Shown here: one piece after another, positions 43,130 through 54,169 of the stretch
Position numbering within the stretch: position 1 is the stretch's first letter
Layout of the letters: every line of letters starts with the position of its first letter
Source of the DNA: Cristatella mucedo
Taxonomy: Eukaryota > Bryozoa > Phylactolaemata > Cristatellidae
Length of the DNA stretch: 64,000 nucleotides
Direction: 5' to 3'
Assembly (NCBI GenBank): GCA_009760855.2
Contig: WPIO01000046.1
Span: 3,217,501 to 3,281,500 of the forward strand
Position numbers and translations under genes: made by a program
Notes under the pieces: model-generated
Databases searched by the model: none
What the model saw: the letters and a program-made list of their open reading frames with translations, nothing else
Told to the model about the DNA's origin: nothing

Positions 43130-43559
43130 ACACGTTGTCTATCCACAGGCCACGTGACCCTGAGCAGCTGTGTGATGGTATCGTGGTTTCTCGAACATCC
43201 ATCCAACTTATCTTCGATCAATCAGGGGGGGCACTCCATTGCCCGGCTGTGCAAAAAGGACTCATTGGGGCTGCAGCAGGCAGCTGCTGACGGCTTGGCT
43301 CCACTCCGACCTGGCCGACCGTGTTTTCTCGCGGTCTGCTTTGGTTTATTTATTTACGTTGGGTTCACTGACCATGCCTAATCTCTGTGTCACTAATATG
43401 ACGCTTGTTAAATCAGTGGCAACTATACAATTCAGAATTTCGAAATGGTTAGTGCCCTGCTTTTGTATCGGTTCAAAGGGAAAACGCTTAGTTGCCAGCG
43501 ATCGAGTGCTAATTAGCTTTTCGAGTTAGCTATGTCCGTTTCTAAATCGACATCTGATT

Positions 43560-43990
43560 AACAATGCTGGCTGTGAGCTATGAAGCTGAGCTGTGGACTA
43601 GCAGCAGGGTGGAATTTATACTGCGTTACAAAGCGACAGTAAGCTAAGCAAGTATAATGAACTTCAGCAGCTGTTAATAATGAATGCAAGGTCATCACAT
43701 GGTGATAAGTTCTCCCCCAGTATGCTCTGGGATTCGCTACCAAAGCACTTACGAATAAGAAGCCCTTTGCATATCTGTAAGGCTAGCTTTAAGGCACACC
43801 ATCTTAGCAATCATTCGCATACTATCTTGGCAATCATTTGCAAAGTAAATCGAGAACGATTAACCACTCAAAAAATATTTAAATACAAAATGAGCCATTT
43901 CCATGCAGTCACAACCTCGTTTTCCAGCACATCAATGTCTCGGGTACTGTAACCCATTGAAAGACTAATATCTTGACCATAGATGGGCAG
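43560..43990 (+). mobile_element. LINE C-terminal fragment of a third type
   Basis: The frame from 43680 reads MNARSSHGDKFSPSMLWDSL and PKHLRIRSPLHICKASFKAH, which fits the LWNSLP...SFK...L end of a CR1/L2-group ORF2 but is not close to families A or B. It lies 450 bp after the PPM1K stop. Only this piece is recognisable. Confidence 0.5.
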
Positions 43991-44404
43991 CCGGATAGCA
44001 GTTCGCCAACCGTCGACTAATTTGGGAGGATGGCTCTTCATCGAGCAATCTTGACAACCTGGTGCCTCAAGTTTTTTGCAGTGCACGGCCTAGCTTGTCT
44101 GACGATAAGATCTCAAACGCCGAGCCGGAACTTACGTCCAGACGATATGCAGGTGTACCGCGTTGGCTTTTAAAAACGAATCTAGAAGCCTAGATAACGA
44201 AATCCTGGTGTTTTTCTCAACGCACCAGAAGGAGCTAAATTGAGGTTTTCTACAGACATACAAAGTCACACTGCGAGTAAACGAAATTAACTGTGTGCCA
44301 GCTGCGAACCGTCCGTCGTCTTGTATCGTAATTCTGTATACGGGCATATAAGATAGACTCGGTCGTCTTACTTATCCACGGGGCTTCTAGCATTTAGTGT
44401 CGTT
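43991..44404. other. Unassigned sequence after PPM1K
   Basis: Nothing recognised; no AATAAA close to the PPM1K stop was noted. Confidence 0.35.
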
Positions 44405-44570
44405 CGCTGCGAGGGCTTCGGCGTAAGGTGCTTGCTCTTCGTCACTCAGGTCGTAGGTTCCGTAGCAAGCAGTTTTTTATTGCCCTCTGCGAACGTGGCG
44501 ATATCCTCAAAAGGCTTCTCAGCCGCTATTTAAATATAGCTGTTAAATCAGCTCACCTTCTCCCTTAATG
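44405..44570 (+). mobile_element. SINE-2-related degraded copy
   Basis: gcgtaaggtgcttgctcttc (A-box like), caggtcgtaggttccgtagc (B-box like) and tgttaaatcagctcacc at the tail end. Confidence 0.5.
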
Positions 44571-44949
44571 TAACTGTTATACTCACGGTGTGCAGACCAC
44601 GAAGCGGCATGTTGGTTGTGCAGCGATTACATACCGACAAGCACTGGAGTCGATTCTGCAGCCGCAGCGATCGTGTTGTTGCTCCAGGTAATTAATATCT
44701 CTGCAGCAACCACAAAGAATTTCTTTGTGAAGCTCTTAGAGCAGCGAGAAACGTTTTCCTGCATATGAAATGGACCGGCTGCCAATCTGGGTTAGACCGG
44801 GGTTGAATCTAGCCTAGCCAACGACCTGCGACTAGTCTCTCGACTTGTGGAAGGTCTTGGCTATGTGAGCAGATGCCCAGTCATTTTGGTCGGAGGGGTG
44901 TACAAATATCGCCTATTTTATAGCGCTACACAAAAGAAAAAAGCGCATG

Positions 44950-45105
44950 CGGTCATCGATTCTTCAATAATAATAAGAATGCTAAATTTGACATAGAGGT
45001 CTCAAGAGAACTCGATTTCTAGGCACGCTACATTTCCTGCAAAGGAAGCACGGTCGAATGAGCAGCAGATATTCAATGGCAGCAGAGCTGCAAGTTCGAT
45101 GATAT
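44950..45105 (-). mobile_element. LINE family B 3' fragment
   Basis: aataataataagaatgctaa, then tctcaagagaactcgatttc and gcaaaggaagcacggtcgaa, as in the 21.7- and 23.6-kb copies. Confidence 0.7.
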
Positions 45106-45326
45106 GTGCATTTTCCACGAGGTATGAAACCTCGCGATGGCGGAGCCATGTGCACGGTTCTCTATAGCGACTACGACGACTTCGACCTGTCGCAAGGTAG
45201 TAAGACTCAGTTCGGAATGAAACACTGCAAGTTTGGTTCCGTCACGAGTGTACCTTGTTCTGTCATACTGGCCCGGATTATTCAGGTAGAGGCTGAAATC
45301 GATCGCGGGCAATACATCTTGCTGGA

Positions 45327-45334
45327 AGGCTCTC
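45327..45334. repeat. Left target-site duplication of the hAT element
   Basis: AGGCTCTC, identical to the right copy at 48855-48862; 8 bp is the diagnostic hAT duplication length. Confidence 0.92.
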
Positions 45335-48300
45335 CTGCGGAGTAGCGAGGGGTGGGCAGGGGGGGGGGACAGATGTCCCGGCATGCCAAGGTCAAGGGGT
45401 GCCAAAAGCAAGCTATATTTTTTTTAAACGTTCATGTGAGAATATCATTCTTGATTCCAAGCAATTATTTGTTTTGATGTACTTGAGTATTGCTGGCTTA
45501 GCTAGCTAAGCATATTTACAGACGTAGACTAAACTAGGCTTAGCCGGCTGTGCCAGCCTCTCACACACGCCAGAGCTCTTCCGGTCCATACAGTGTTGAT
45601 CATAGGATATTGTCTGCCGTTCACTCGGACTGTTCGCCGCCAAAATTGAAAGTGAGAAAGTGATCATTGAGTGCATACTTTAGAATGCATCCTACTTAGA
45701 GACATTGTTTGGAATGTCCCCTGGCGCCAGCGACGAGTAGACGACTTCGAGGGCACTTCCGATCTTCTCAAGCCTTTTTGTCAAACTCCGCCAAGGCTAA
45801 AACTCTTCCTCGGGAGACGGATTTAACGCTGTGAAGGTCAGTGTTACTCCAGCCCAGCCTCAGCGAACTAGATTGTCATTACGGCTGCTGTGTTCTTTTG
45901 TACATCTATTTTCAGAGGACACGAGAGGAAGAAATGCATGTGGTGAAATTCTGCGAAGAAAACGAAAACTTGAAGGAAAAAGAAGCAAGCAAAAGTCCAG
46001 CCTTAGGCTGCTAGAATGTTTCTTGGAGATGGAGGCAAAGACGAAGGCACAGAAAAGCACCAGGAAAATGTTCACAATAAGAGAGGGAACAAGGAAGAGC
46101 AGGTCTGAGGAGGAGGAGGACGACAGCAAGCGGGGACGGAGAGGACCGGAAGTGACAAGAACGAAAAGCAGGAAAAGAGTGCAGAAGGCGTGACAGCGTG
46201 ACCGCAACAACAACAACAGCTGGAGAAATGATCATCACTGTGATTGGCCAATTGATGAAAGCTTTATGAACAAAGCGAAGCTTCTCTCTCTCTCTCTCTC
46301 TCTTTCTCTCTGCGTGAAGATGATGAAGACAAGTCACCAGGGTGTTCAAGCACTGTCACGAGAGAAAGAGATATGAAATCTACTGCAACTTCCCAAGTGC
46401 CAATCCTGAATGCTATTGGCTACCTGAAGTATGACTAAACCTCCGTTTTGCCCGTTATTCCGCAGCCACTTTGAACTGAGTAATTCCTACGAGGATCGAG
46501 CCAGTTTCAGAGCAAAGTAGGTCCATTCGCTGGAATAGGTGGTCGAGTCATGAGCGCCGCCTGGTTCAAGAGGCAACTTGCTAATGGGCATGAAGTTAGC
46601 TGGACCTGGCTGGTCTACTTATTCTCTCAAACCAGTCGACATTATGCTTCTGTGTTTGCCTTGTTTGTCCACCCAAAGCTCCCGATCGACACTTCAATTA
46701 GCAAATAGGTTTAGCCAGTGGTGTAAACCTGAAAAAATAGTTGCCCATGAAAGCAGCCCTTTTCACTACCAAGTTTTCACCACATGGAAAGAAACAAAGA
46801 GGAGACTTCTCAAACGAAGTGGAATAGACACTGCTGGGGGGGGGGACACGCTATCGGAAAAACACCGATTTGCAAGAAGTCCTAAAAAGAGTTCTCAGCT
46901 GCATCGAGTTCTTCGTTTCTCAAAACCTGGCTTTGCATGGTCACCAAGAGATTCTTGGCCTGGCTGGTGAAAGAAGCATTGGACACTTCTTGGGACTTCA
47001 TCATCTTCTAGCTCAGTACGATCCTATTCTGCAATCACACCTGGACCTTGGCCTGAAAGAATCCAAAATAATTCTCTTATCTGTCTCCTCAAACTCAAAC
47101 TGAGTTGCTTCGTCTACTTGCATCCACAGCCACAGACAGGTTAATCTGTGACATACGGCGGAACAAGTACTGTGGAGTTCTGTTTGACTTAACTCCTGAT
47201 TTGGCACATCGCGAGCAGACGTCTATGGTCATTAGAAAAGTCGATGTTGAATTGCTTGCAAAAGGTCATCGTCAAAGGGTCTTTCACGGGCTTTCTTTAA
47301 ATACGCCAAAGATGGTGCAGCAATTAAGTATCTCATTTTGGATAAACTCGAATCTGACAAAATGCTCTCGCAAGATTGCAGGTCGCAGTGCTACAACAAA
47401 GCGCCAGTCACGTCTGGCCAGTTTTCCGGTGTCCAAAAGAAAATTCTATTCCGAAATGAGAAGGTAGTTTTTGTAAACTATAATAACCACAGCTTGAACC
47501 TGGCAGGAGTTCATGCTGCAAGTCAAGATTTTGTTTTCTTTACCGTTTTTAGCAATAGAGAGCACGAACCTATTCATTTCAAGTTTTATCAACTCTGAGG
47601 TGTCTGAGGTGGGAAGAACTGTCTTAAAAATTGCTGCCAAAGTGAACTGAAGAAAGTCTTAGCAATTACTGTCAAACGTGACTCTGAAACAAGGTGGATT
47701 GCAAGAGTGGAGGCTGTGACAGCTATCAGTGATGGACGGAATAGCACAGTAAGTCTTTTGAATAAACTCTCTGATGACACAGGCGGAACACTTGAGTCAA
47801 GAAGTGAAGCTGGCAGTTTCTTACTTTGTATGTAAAAATTTAACTTTTTGGCTCTCTAAAATTTTGATACAGCATCTAGAGGAAGATTGACCGCGTTCAA
47901 AAAAGACTGCATGATTCCATGGGAACCTCAAAGACAGCTCCACTTTCTTGAGATTGAGTTGCCAAGACTTTGAGAAGATCACCGCCAACAATCGCTACTA
48001 CGTGCCAAAAGGAGATGGGAATTGTGGGGAGTTACAGTTGAAGGAAAATCTGCGAAACGGCACAGATGCCCGGAGAACTCTCTCGAGATATTGGTCTAAA
48101 GGCAGAGAAGGAGATTTAAAAAATAATTAAAAACAGCATCGGCTATCTCTGAAAATAAAATACATTTAGGTTTTCCAGCTCACAGATCTTGATGTCAAAT
48201 TTGGTTTCTTTTTTATAAATTGAGCAGCTTTTGAAACGCTTGACCAGACCAAACTCCACAAGCAACGTCTAGATCGTGGCGGCTTCTATTGCTTAGACGT

Positions 48301-48854
48301 TGATGGAGCTGTACTACAAACTATGTGACTATAAAATGCCTTTTGCTAGACGTCATGAATCGGTGCCAAAGATCCCACTGGAACTTAAAAGAAATGTCTT
48401 TCATTGTCATTAATGAAGAAGATGTGTTTCCTAATTCGAGTGTTGCCTTGCACGTTCTTCTCATCGTATCTGTCTCAATTGTCAGCTGCGAACGTTTCTT
48501 TAGCAAGGTGGAGATAGTCCTGTGCTATCTGAGAGCATCAGTGGGGCAAGATCGGCTCTCTGATTTGGTCTTGTTGTTAAGCGTAGAAAAAACAACACTG
48601 GACAATTTGACTTCCAAACCAATAACAGATCAGCTTGCCACGTTTAAGGCCAGAAAAATTCACACAAGTTAAAGCTGCGATGGCTAACTTGTATCTTCAC
48701 GACAGTTAATACTGCTTTCTTGACTCGATATACCTGCTAGCGTTTGTTTTTGCATTTCTTCCGTGGCGGAGCTATTTTGCAGTAATTTTTACAAGGGGAG
48801 GGGCGCCATTTGTAGCTTGGTCCCCGGGCACCGAAAGGTGTCACTTCGCCACTG
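45335..48854 (+). mobile_element. hAT-superfamily DNA transposon, full length with 8-bp TSD, decayed
   Basis: The element is bounded by direct 8-bp copies of AGGCTCTC at 45327-45334 and 48855-48862. Ends are imperfect inverted repeats: CTGCGGAGTAGCGAG at the left, and CAGTGGCGAAGTG when the right end is read inward. The right end also has the GGGGCGCC and CCCCGGGCACC features common at hAT ends. The transposase is broken into several frames. The 3.5-kb size and 8-bp duplication are as expected for an autonomous hAT copy. Confidence 0.93.
45920..48672 (+). pseudogene. hAT transposase remnant (TTF/ZMYM-type with C-terminal dimerisation domain)
   Basis: Fragments in successive frames follow the order of TTF-type/ZMYM-like hAT transposases. 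A lysine-rich N-terminus (about 45920-46190) is followed by WFKRQLANGHEVSWTWLVYS (from about 46560), FSQWCKPEKIVAHESSPFHY (to about 46770), FLGLHHLLAQYDPILQSHLD (about 46990), then DLTPDLAHREQTSMVIRKVD (about 47180). AITVKRDSETRWIARVEAVT (about 47660) and the dimerisation region VSCERFFSKVEIVLCYLRAS (about 48480) come last, ending at the stop after 48669. Several frameshifts and in-frame stops make it non-functional. The reading frames are + throughout. Confidence 0.9.
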
Positions 48855-48862
48855 AGGCTCTC
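48855..48862. repeat. Right target-site duplication of the hAT element
   Basis: AGGCTCTC immediately after the terminal ...CGCCACTG; identical to 45327-45334. Confidence 0.92.
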
Positions 48863-48919
48863 TGACGTTGCGAAACGACTGCACCCGTGAATGGTAGCAT
48901 AATGACAGTTGGCTGAGCT

Positions 48920-49032
48920 CGAGTTTTGCCTCGGTTTGGCACAATGGGAATGGGGCTCGCTTTTAACGACCCGGGTCGTGGTTTCGAATACTGGAGCTTA
49001 TGTAAAGCGCCTCGTAGAGATTGGATCAAATA
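48920..49032 (+). mobile_element. SINE-1 partial copy
   Basis: Contains ttggcacaatgggaat, gggtcgtggtttcgaatact (B-box GGTTTCGAATAC-like) and gtaaagcgcctcgtagagat. It is partial and divergent, and abuts the next minus-strand copy. Confidence 0.55.
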
Positions 49033-49195
49033 TAAAACATAACTCGTTTGCATAGCGTCCTAAGAGAACTTTATCTATATTCAGAAGCTTCACGGGGCTC
49101 GAGCCAACGGCCTCGGTCATCAAATACGTTCACCCTGGCCTTGACTTGGCCGAGCACCTTAACCACTGGGCCGAACCAGCTCGGCGGCTTTCATA
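49033..49195 (-). mobile_element. SINE-1 copy
   Basis: Reverse complement: gcatagcgtcctaagagaac, cacggggctcgagccaacgg, and accactgggccgaaccagct at the head end. It faces the partial copy just to its left. Confidence 0.75.
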
Positions 49196-50028
49196 GGGCA
49201 CTACGCAAATGCAAGCGGAAAATTGACTGGCGTTGGATCTTCTAACTGAACCTCAAAAAGACTTAAGTTGTTGGGCAACCGCTCGCCAAGGTAGCTCGAA
49301 GGCAAGCTCAATAATTAATATCTCAAAACTAATTCAATAATAGTTATTATTAATGCAAACATTATTAATTATTAATAATTAGGAAAAACTTGCGGGCGTA
49401 GAACTAGTACAGCGGACCCATGTTGAAAGACTTAACTCCGTATCTGCGAGCGGAGAAACCTAACCCCTAAACTATGCCGGCCCATGGTAAATATGGCTGC
49501 GCTTTTGTCAGAATGGCAAGGCTATGTATGCCTACGCACGGGGTATTTCCCTACTCACGTTGCTATCTATGCCAACGCTTAATTCCGAGATGCGAGTCAT
49601 CCAGCGAATCATAATAAGGCGCGGGCAGCGGCGGCTCATTCCTCGGCTGAGGAAAATGCCGCATTATTATATTGGTACAGTAAAAGTACGTAACTGGCAC
49701 CCGTATGTGTGTGCCCGTAAGTTTAAAAGTGGTCAAGTAAAATTTACACACCTATAGTTGTGAATTAGCAAAGCTCTTATCTAGCTTCCGGAGAATTTCA
49801 TCTAAAATTCCTCCTCAGATTTCCGAGGCCCTCGCCGTCTAACCGATTCCTCTTGCAGTAGGCATTAATCAGCGAAAGGATTCCCGGAGAGCGGCCCGCC
49901 GGCGTCAATCCGTGCGAATATGGCGGGCCTTGGAGATGACTCTTTTATCAGTTCGTACGGATCTCCGATGTACACGTGACTCTACTCCCATTAGACCGAA
50001 CGGATAAGCAAGGGCAACGATCTTTTCT
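49196..50028. other. Unassigned sequence
   Basis: AT-rich patch at 49310-49380; otherwise nothing recognised. Confidence 0.4.
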
Positions 50029-50215
50029 AATACCTCTAATAATATAATACCTCTAATAATATAATACCTCTAATAATATAATACCTCTAATAATATAATA
50101 CCTCTAATAATATAATACCTCTAATAATATAATACCTCTAATAATATAATACCCCTAATAATATGATACCTCTAATAATATAATACCTCTAATAATACAA
50201 TACCTCTAATACCAG
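50029..50215. repeat. 17-bp minisatellite, about 11 units
   Basis: Unit AATACCTCTAATAATAT; most units are identical, with few changes in the last three. Confidence 0.95.
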
Positions 50216-50414
50216 CTGAGCCCCATCGAACCGACCAACCAATCAGAGAACACTCGACTAGCACTTACGTGATGTGGGGCAAGTGGACGTCATCCCCGCC
50301 CTGTCTCAGCCCCGCCCCCGTCTGTCGGCCGGGCTAGATTGCGTGCGAGCGAGCTCTTTCGCTGCGATCGGATGAGAGCTCGAAGCTGCGCCACCGTTCG
50401 CAGGCGCATTCGCA

Positions 50415-50416
<2 letters not shown>

Positions 50417-50445
<29 letters not shown>
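50417..50445. repeat. (ATT)n microsatellite
   Basis: About nine TTA units followed by tagcgccgcattgg, which resembles the end of a LINE/SINE tail. Confidence 0.88.
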
Positions 50446-50697
50446 AGCGCCGCATTGGGGAACGCAGCTCCGACCCGGCTTCTAAAATGACACGGCAGGA
50501 CACCAAAAACTTCTTTTCGTAAGGAATCGTCGATGCCGCCGCTTCCAGTCTGCATCAGATCCGTTTCTTTTTAATTGCGGTCAAGTCGGGGATGTCGGGA
50601 CGCCAATAGGACGCCAGTTCCAAGGTTTTAGAGCGTAAGAACTACCGAGAACCACACCTACTGCGAAATCGCAAGTGAAGTGACCCCATTAAAAAAG

Positions 50698-50723
50698 AAA
50701 TATATATATATATATGTATATAA

Positions 50724-50767
<44 letters not shown>

Positions 50768-50790
50768 GAATTATATATATATATATATAT
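50698..50790. repeat. (AT)n tract with ATAATGAAT interruptions
   Basis: Three (AT)n runs separated by tataatgaat; it precedes the SINE-1 tail. Confidence 0.94.
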
Positions 50791-50932
50791 ATAATTCATT
50801 TGTATAGCAACCCAAGAGAGCTTAATCTCTATTCAGGCACTTCACGTAGGCCTCGGGGCTTGAGCCCACGACCTCAGCCAGACCTCGGTCGGGGCAAGCA
50901 ACTTAACCGCTGGACCAAACCAGCTCGGTGCT
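50790..50932 (-). mobile_element. SINE-1 copy
   Basis: ataattcatttgtatagcaa, agagagcttaatctctattc, cctcggggcttgagcccacg, and tggaccaaaccagctcgg. An (AT)n tract lies directly at its tail end. Confidence 0.85.
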
Positions 50933-51339
50933 TCATCATTCGCCTGCGAAAAGCTGGAATCCTGTCGAGTTGCCGAGAGGAAAAGGTGAGATCCACCCTC
51001 GCTATACGCTTACGAGTGCTTCATTTCCTGATGGTGCTTCTTCGTCGCCAGGGGCTGGGTGCTCAGTGTCCACCCATTCAGAGCGCTAAGAGCTTTCGCG
51101 GCGATCAGCATTTCGTGAAGGGCATCGCAGCTAGCTGCTTTCCCGCTCACTCTACGCCACATTGCCACGCAACGCTGTAGCAGCTAGAGATGCGCCGGAC
51201 TACTTACTAGGCGCTCTAAGGGCGTGAAAGCAAGAGCCGTTTAGGGCCAACGTTGACTTCGATGTCAAGTTTCTCGTTCACTGGCAGTGTGCTGGCTGGC
51301 ACTGCACGAGACTCGGACACGTACTTTTAGGTCTGGCTT

Positions 51340-52005
51340 CAATTCAGCTGACGATAGTTATTGCTTCATAACTGTCAACCTGAAAGGGTCCTTGGCTACT
51401 GAACGCGGTTTAGCTAGAAACTGGCATTCAGATTTAACCACATCATCTGCTCCTAATTATCGAAGACTACATTCGTCTGACAGAGGCCATTGATAAGTTA
51501 AATAAACTGGATGGACTAATCAAATTATTTTCACATGGCTGACTCCCTAGACGTATTCTCGTTCAAATCCCCTGAATAAACTGAACATCACTCGACGGAA
51601 AACAGAAATGGGCATAGGAACTATTCATTCCCCCACCAGGCGAAGAATCGTACAACTCGCTGTTCTGACTCGAATCGTTTAGCCATACCTCGTGCGAACC
51701 TCAAAGCCGTTGGAGACCGTGATTTTAGTTAATATTCTCCCAAAGCCCGGCACTCACTACCGACGCACGTCACAGCGTCCACTGGCGTGAAGACATTTAA
51801 AAAGAAGCTCATAACGCACGTGTTTGTTATAGCATTTAGTGGATCTTTGTGATTCGTCCTTCGTGTGCATCTACCTGCTTGCACTTTGCCTGCTGCTTGC
51901 GGATGTTACCACCAAGCCTTTTATAATGCTTTATATGCAGCATTTGTAAAGTGCCTGGATAGATTAAGTTCTATGATGGCGCTATATAAGTGCATTATTA
52001 TTACT
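51340..52005 (+). mobile_element. LINE family B 3' fragment
   Basis: From about 51640 it follows the family B C-terminus (ccatacctcgtgcgaacctc, gttggagaccgtgatttta) down to the tail gtaaagtgcctggatagatt, ggcgctatataagtgcatta and ttatt. The 51340-51540 part is less certain. Confidence 0.7.
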
Positions 52006-52022
52006 ACAATAGGTTTTACATC

Positions 52023-52108
52023 ACACACACACACACACACTCACACTCACACATACACTCACACACACACTCACACACTCACTCACACACACACACATAC
52101 ACGCGCGT

Positions 52109-52174
<66 letters not shown>

Positions 52175-52191
52175 GCACACACACACACACG
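52023..52191. repeat. (AC)n compound microsatellite with (GC)n
   Basis: AC repeat with tcac, tatac and a run of alternating GC (gcgcgcgcgcgcgc); alternating purine/pyrimidine throughout, so Z-DNA prone. Confidence 0.95.
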
Positions 52192-52359
52192 TGATATGTA
52201 TATGTGCATGCATATATCAATGCAAGTACACATATATGTGCTTAAGTCTGTGTAAGTCTAAAAGTATTTGAGAACTAAGTGCCTGTTAAAAATGAGTGGC
52301 TTTTCGTGTCCGATTCCATCAGTATAATAAGAAAAATTGTCTTTCCAGATGATTTTACA

Positions 52360-52435
52360 ATAATAATAATAATAACAATACACCTGACAAAGCGCCCTCA
52401 GAAGACTCAATCTCTTGCTAGGCGTTTTACGCTCT
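52360..52435 (-). mobile_element. LINE family B tail fragment
   Basis: (AAT)n followed by aaagcgccctcagaagactc and gctaggcgttttac: reverse complement of the L2-type tail. Confidence 0.7.
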
Positions 52436-52554
52436 ACCGATGATGCTCTACCGCCTGCCTGTCAAAATTACCAACCGATGTTACAAAGCAAGATGCGTCT
52501 GAAAGAGGAAGGTCCAATAATTTAACGCAGGTGGTGCAGCATGTACAGCATGTA

Positions 52555-52725
52555 CTCACGGGTCTTGACCTAGGGGCAAGACGATCGCTCTTCGCTAATC
52601 AGGTCATGAGTTTGATTCCAATTGCTGGCAAGTTTTTCCTTGCCCCTCTAGAAACGGAATGACTGGCCGACTCTGCAGAGCTCTGCATCCATACAAACGA
52701 CGCTGTCGAATAAGCTGACCTTCGA
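52555..52725 (+). mobile_element. SINE-2-related degraded copy
   Basis: gacgatcgctcttcgctaat, caggtcatgagtttgattcc (B-box GTTTGATTCC) and gtcgaataagctgacc at the tail. The body is divergent. Confidence 0.5.
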
Positions 52726-52806
52726 CTTTCGACGGAGAGAGAGGCAGGAAGAGCGCGATTAAGAGCGAGAGAATAAGAAAGGACGCACTGAGACACTTGA
52801 GAGATG

Positions 52807-52812
<6 letters not shown>

Positions 52813-52880
<68 letters not shown>

Positions 52881-52886
52881 TAGATA
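52813..52886. repeat. (AG)n microsatellite
   Basis: Pure AG run ending in gatagatagata. Confidence 0.95.
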
Positions 52887-52959
52887 TGTGACGCATTTCA
52901 ATGTCCGTCTGTAATTTAAAAAACCCACCAAGACTACGTGATTCTAACACAAAAGAGTT

Positions 52960-54165
52960 TTACATACCCTACCCAGGTACTAAGCAGCTTTTAGTACGCA
53001 TTCGGTAGCCAACAGATCTCAGGCTACAAAGAAAAAGTGAGGTGCATAGCAGAGTCAGGAGAGCAGTTGAGGTTGTGAACAGCATAGAAGTAGCTGCTCA
53101 GGACGGCTGGAAAAGATGTGCTAAAGTCGGCAGCAGGACAGTAGATGTTGTTCCATAAGAATTGTGGAAGCGGGTTACGCATTTTTAGATATGCATAGCA
53201 AAAGCTTCCGTCGCCAACAGTCTATACGCGTAGGAATGTAACATCCAATTTATTATCCGTACATGACCTGAGGGTGAGAGGAGACTAAAACTAGTGTAGC
53301 TTAGCTAGTTATGAAAGATTCAAGCCATAATGGGTCTTGTGGATCAGCGTAAGAACTTTACTCTGAATCCCAGGATCAACCGACAGCTTTTTCCAAGCTT
53401 TTTCAGCAAAGGAGCAACATGGTGAATGATTCCATGGATGAAAACATGGTGAAGACCTCTGGGGTTTGTAAACTATCCTTGCAGCCGTATCCATCACCGG
53501 TGCTGCGGTGGCCTAGTGACTTTACTTGGTAGCCTAGGCAGAGTTGAATTAAATAAATGAATCCTAGCTGATTAAACGGCCTCTTTTTGTATAGCGACAG
53601 AAGAGCCTTTACGGCTATCGCCACCGCTTGCAGTGGCGATAAAGAATCGCCCACCGCAGGAATCGAACCCACGACCTCGGGACCGAGGTCGTGAAAGCAA
53701 CCGCCTTACCTAGCCCAGACAGAACCAAGGAGTTAGTCAAAATGTTTGTAAGCCACCATGCGAGACAGTTCCTAATCTTAAATATGGATCGGACGTGATA
53801 TTTAGCTGTGGAGGCAGTCTTATTAATAACTCCATCAAATTTAGAAAGCTTTCGAAGGTGACTCCTTAATTCCGAGGGTGATGGTAGCACAATAGAATTA
53901 GGTATTAGACAACTAAAGTCAGCATCAATCGCACGCTTAGGAATGAAAATTCCAATGAGTTGGAGATTCATGTTATCGTCATTTAGTTTAAAGGAATTTG
54001 CCGACATCCAGGAACAAACGTCTGCAAGATAAGCATTACGTTTATTAGTCGATCTTATTACGGAAACAACCTCACATGCAGAAACCCCAGAAAACTTCTT
54101 AATAAAGGTCTTGGGTTGCGATTCAACAATCCCTCGAAAGGGGACTTATGGATGCACGAATGTCC
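52960..54165 (-). mobile_element. LINE family A copy interrupted by SINE-2
   Basis: Segments 52960-53500 and about 53715-54165 continue one another on comparison with the copy at 6.8-7.56 kb (shared ggacgtgatatttagctgtg-type block). The gap is the minus-strand SINE-2. Near 53950-54000 the minus frame reads MSANSFKLNDDNMNLQLIG. Confidence 0.8.
53540..53715 (-). mobile_element. SINE-2 copy inside LINE family A
   Basis: Tail aaataaatgaatcctagctg at the left, then gctatcgccaccgcttgcag, the B-box complement ggaatcgaaccc (exact GGTTCGATTCC on the minus strand), the palindrome at 53670-53693 and gcaaccgccttacctag at the head. Confidence 0.85.
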
Positions 54166-54169
54166 ACAG

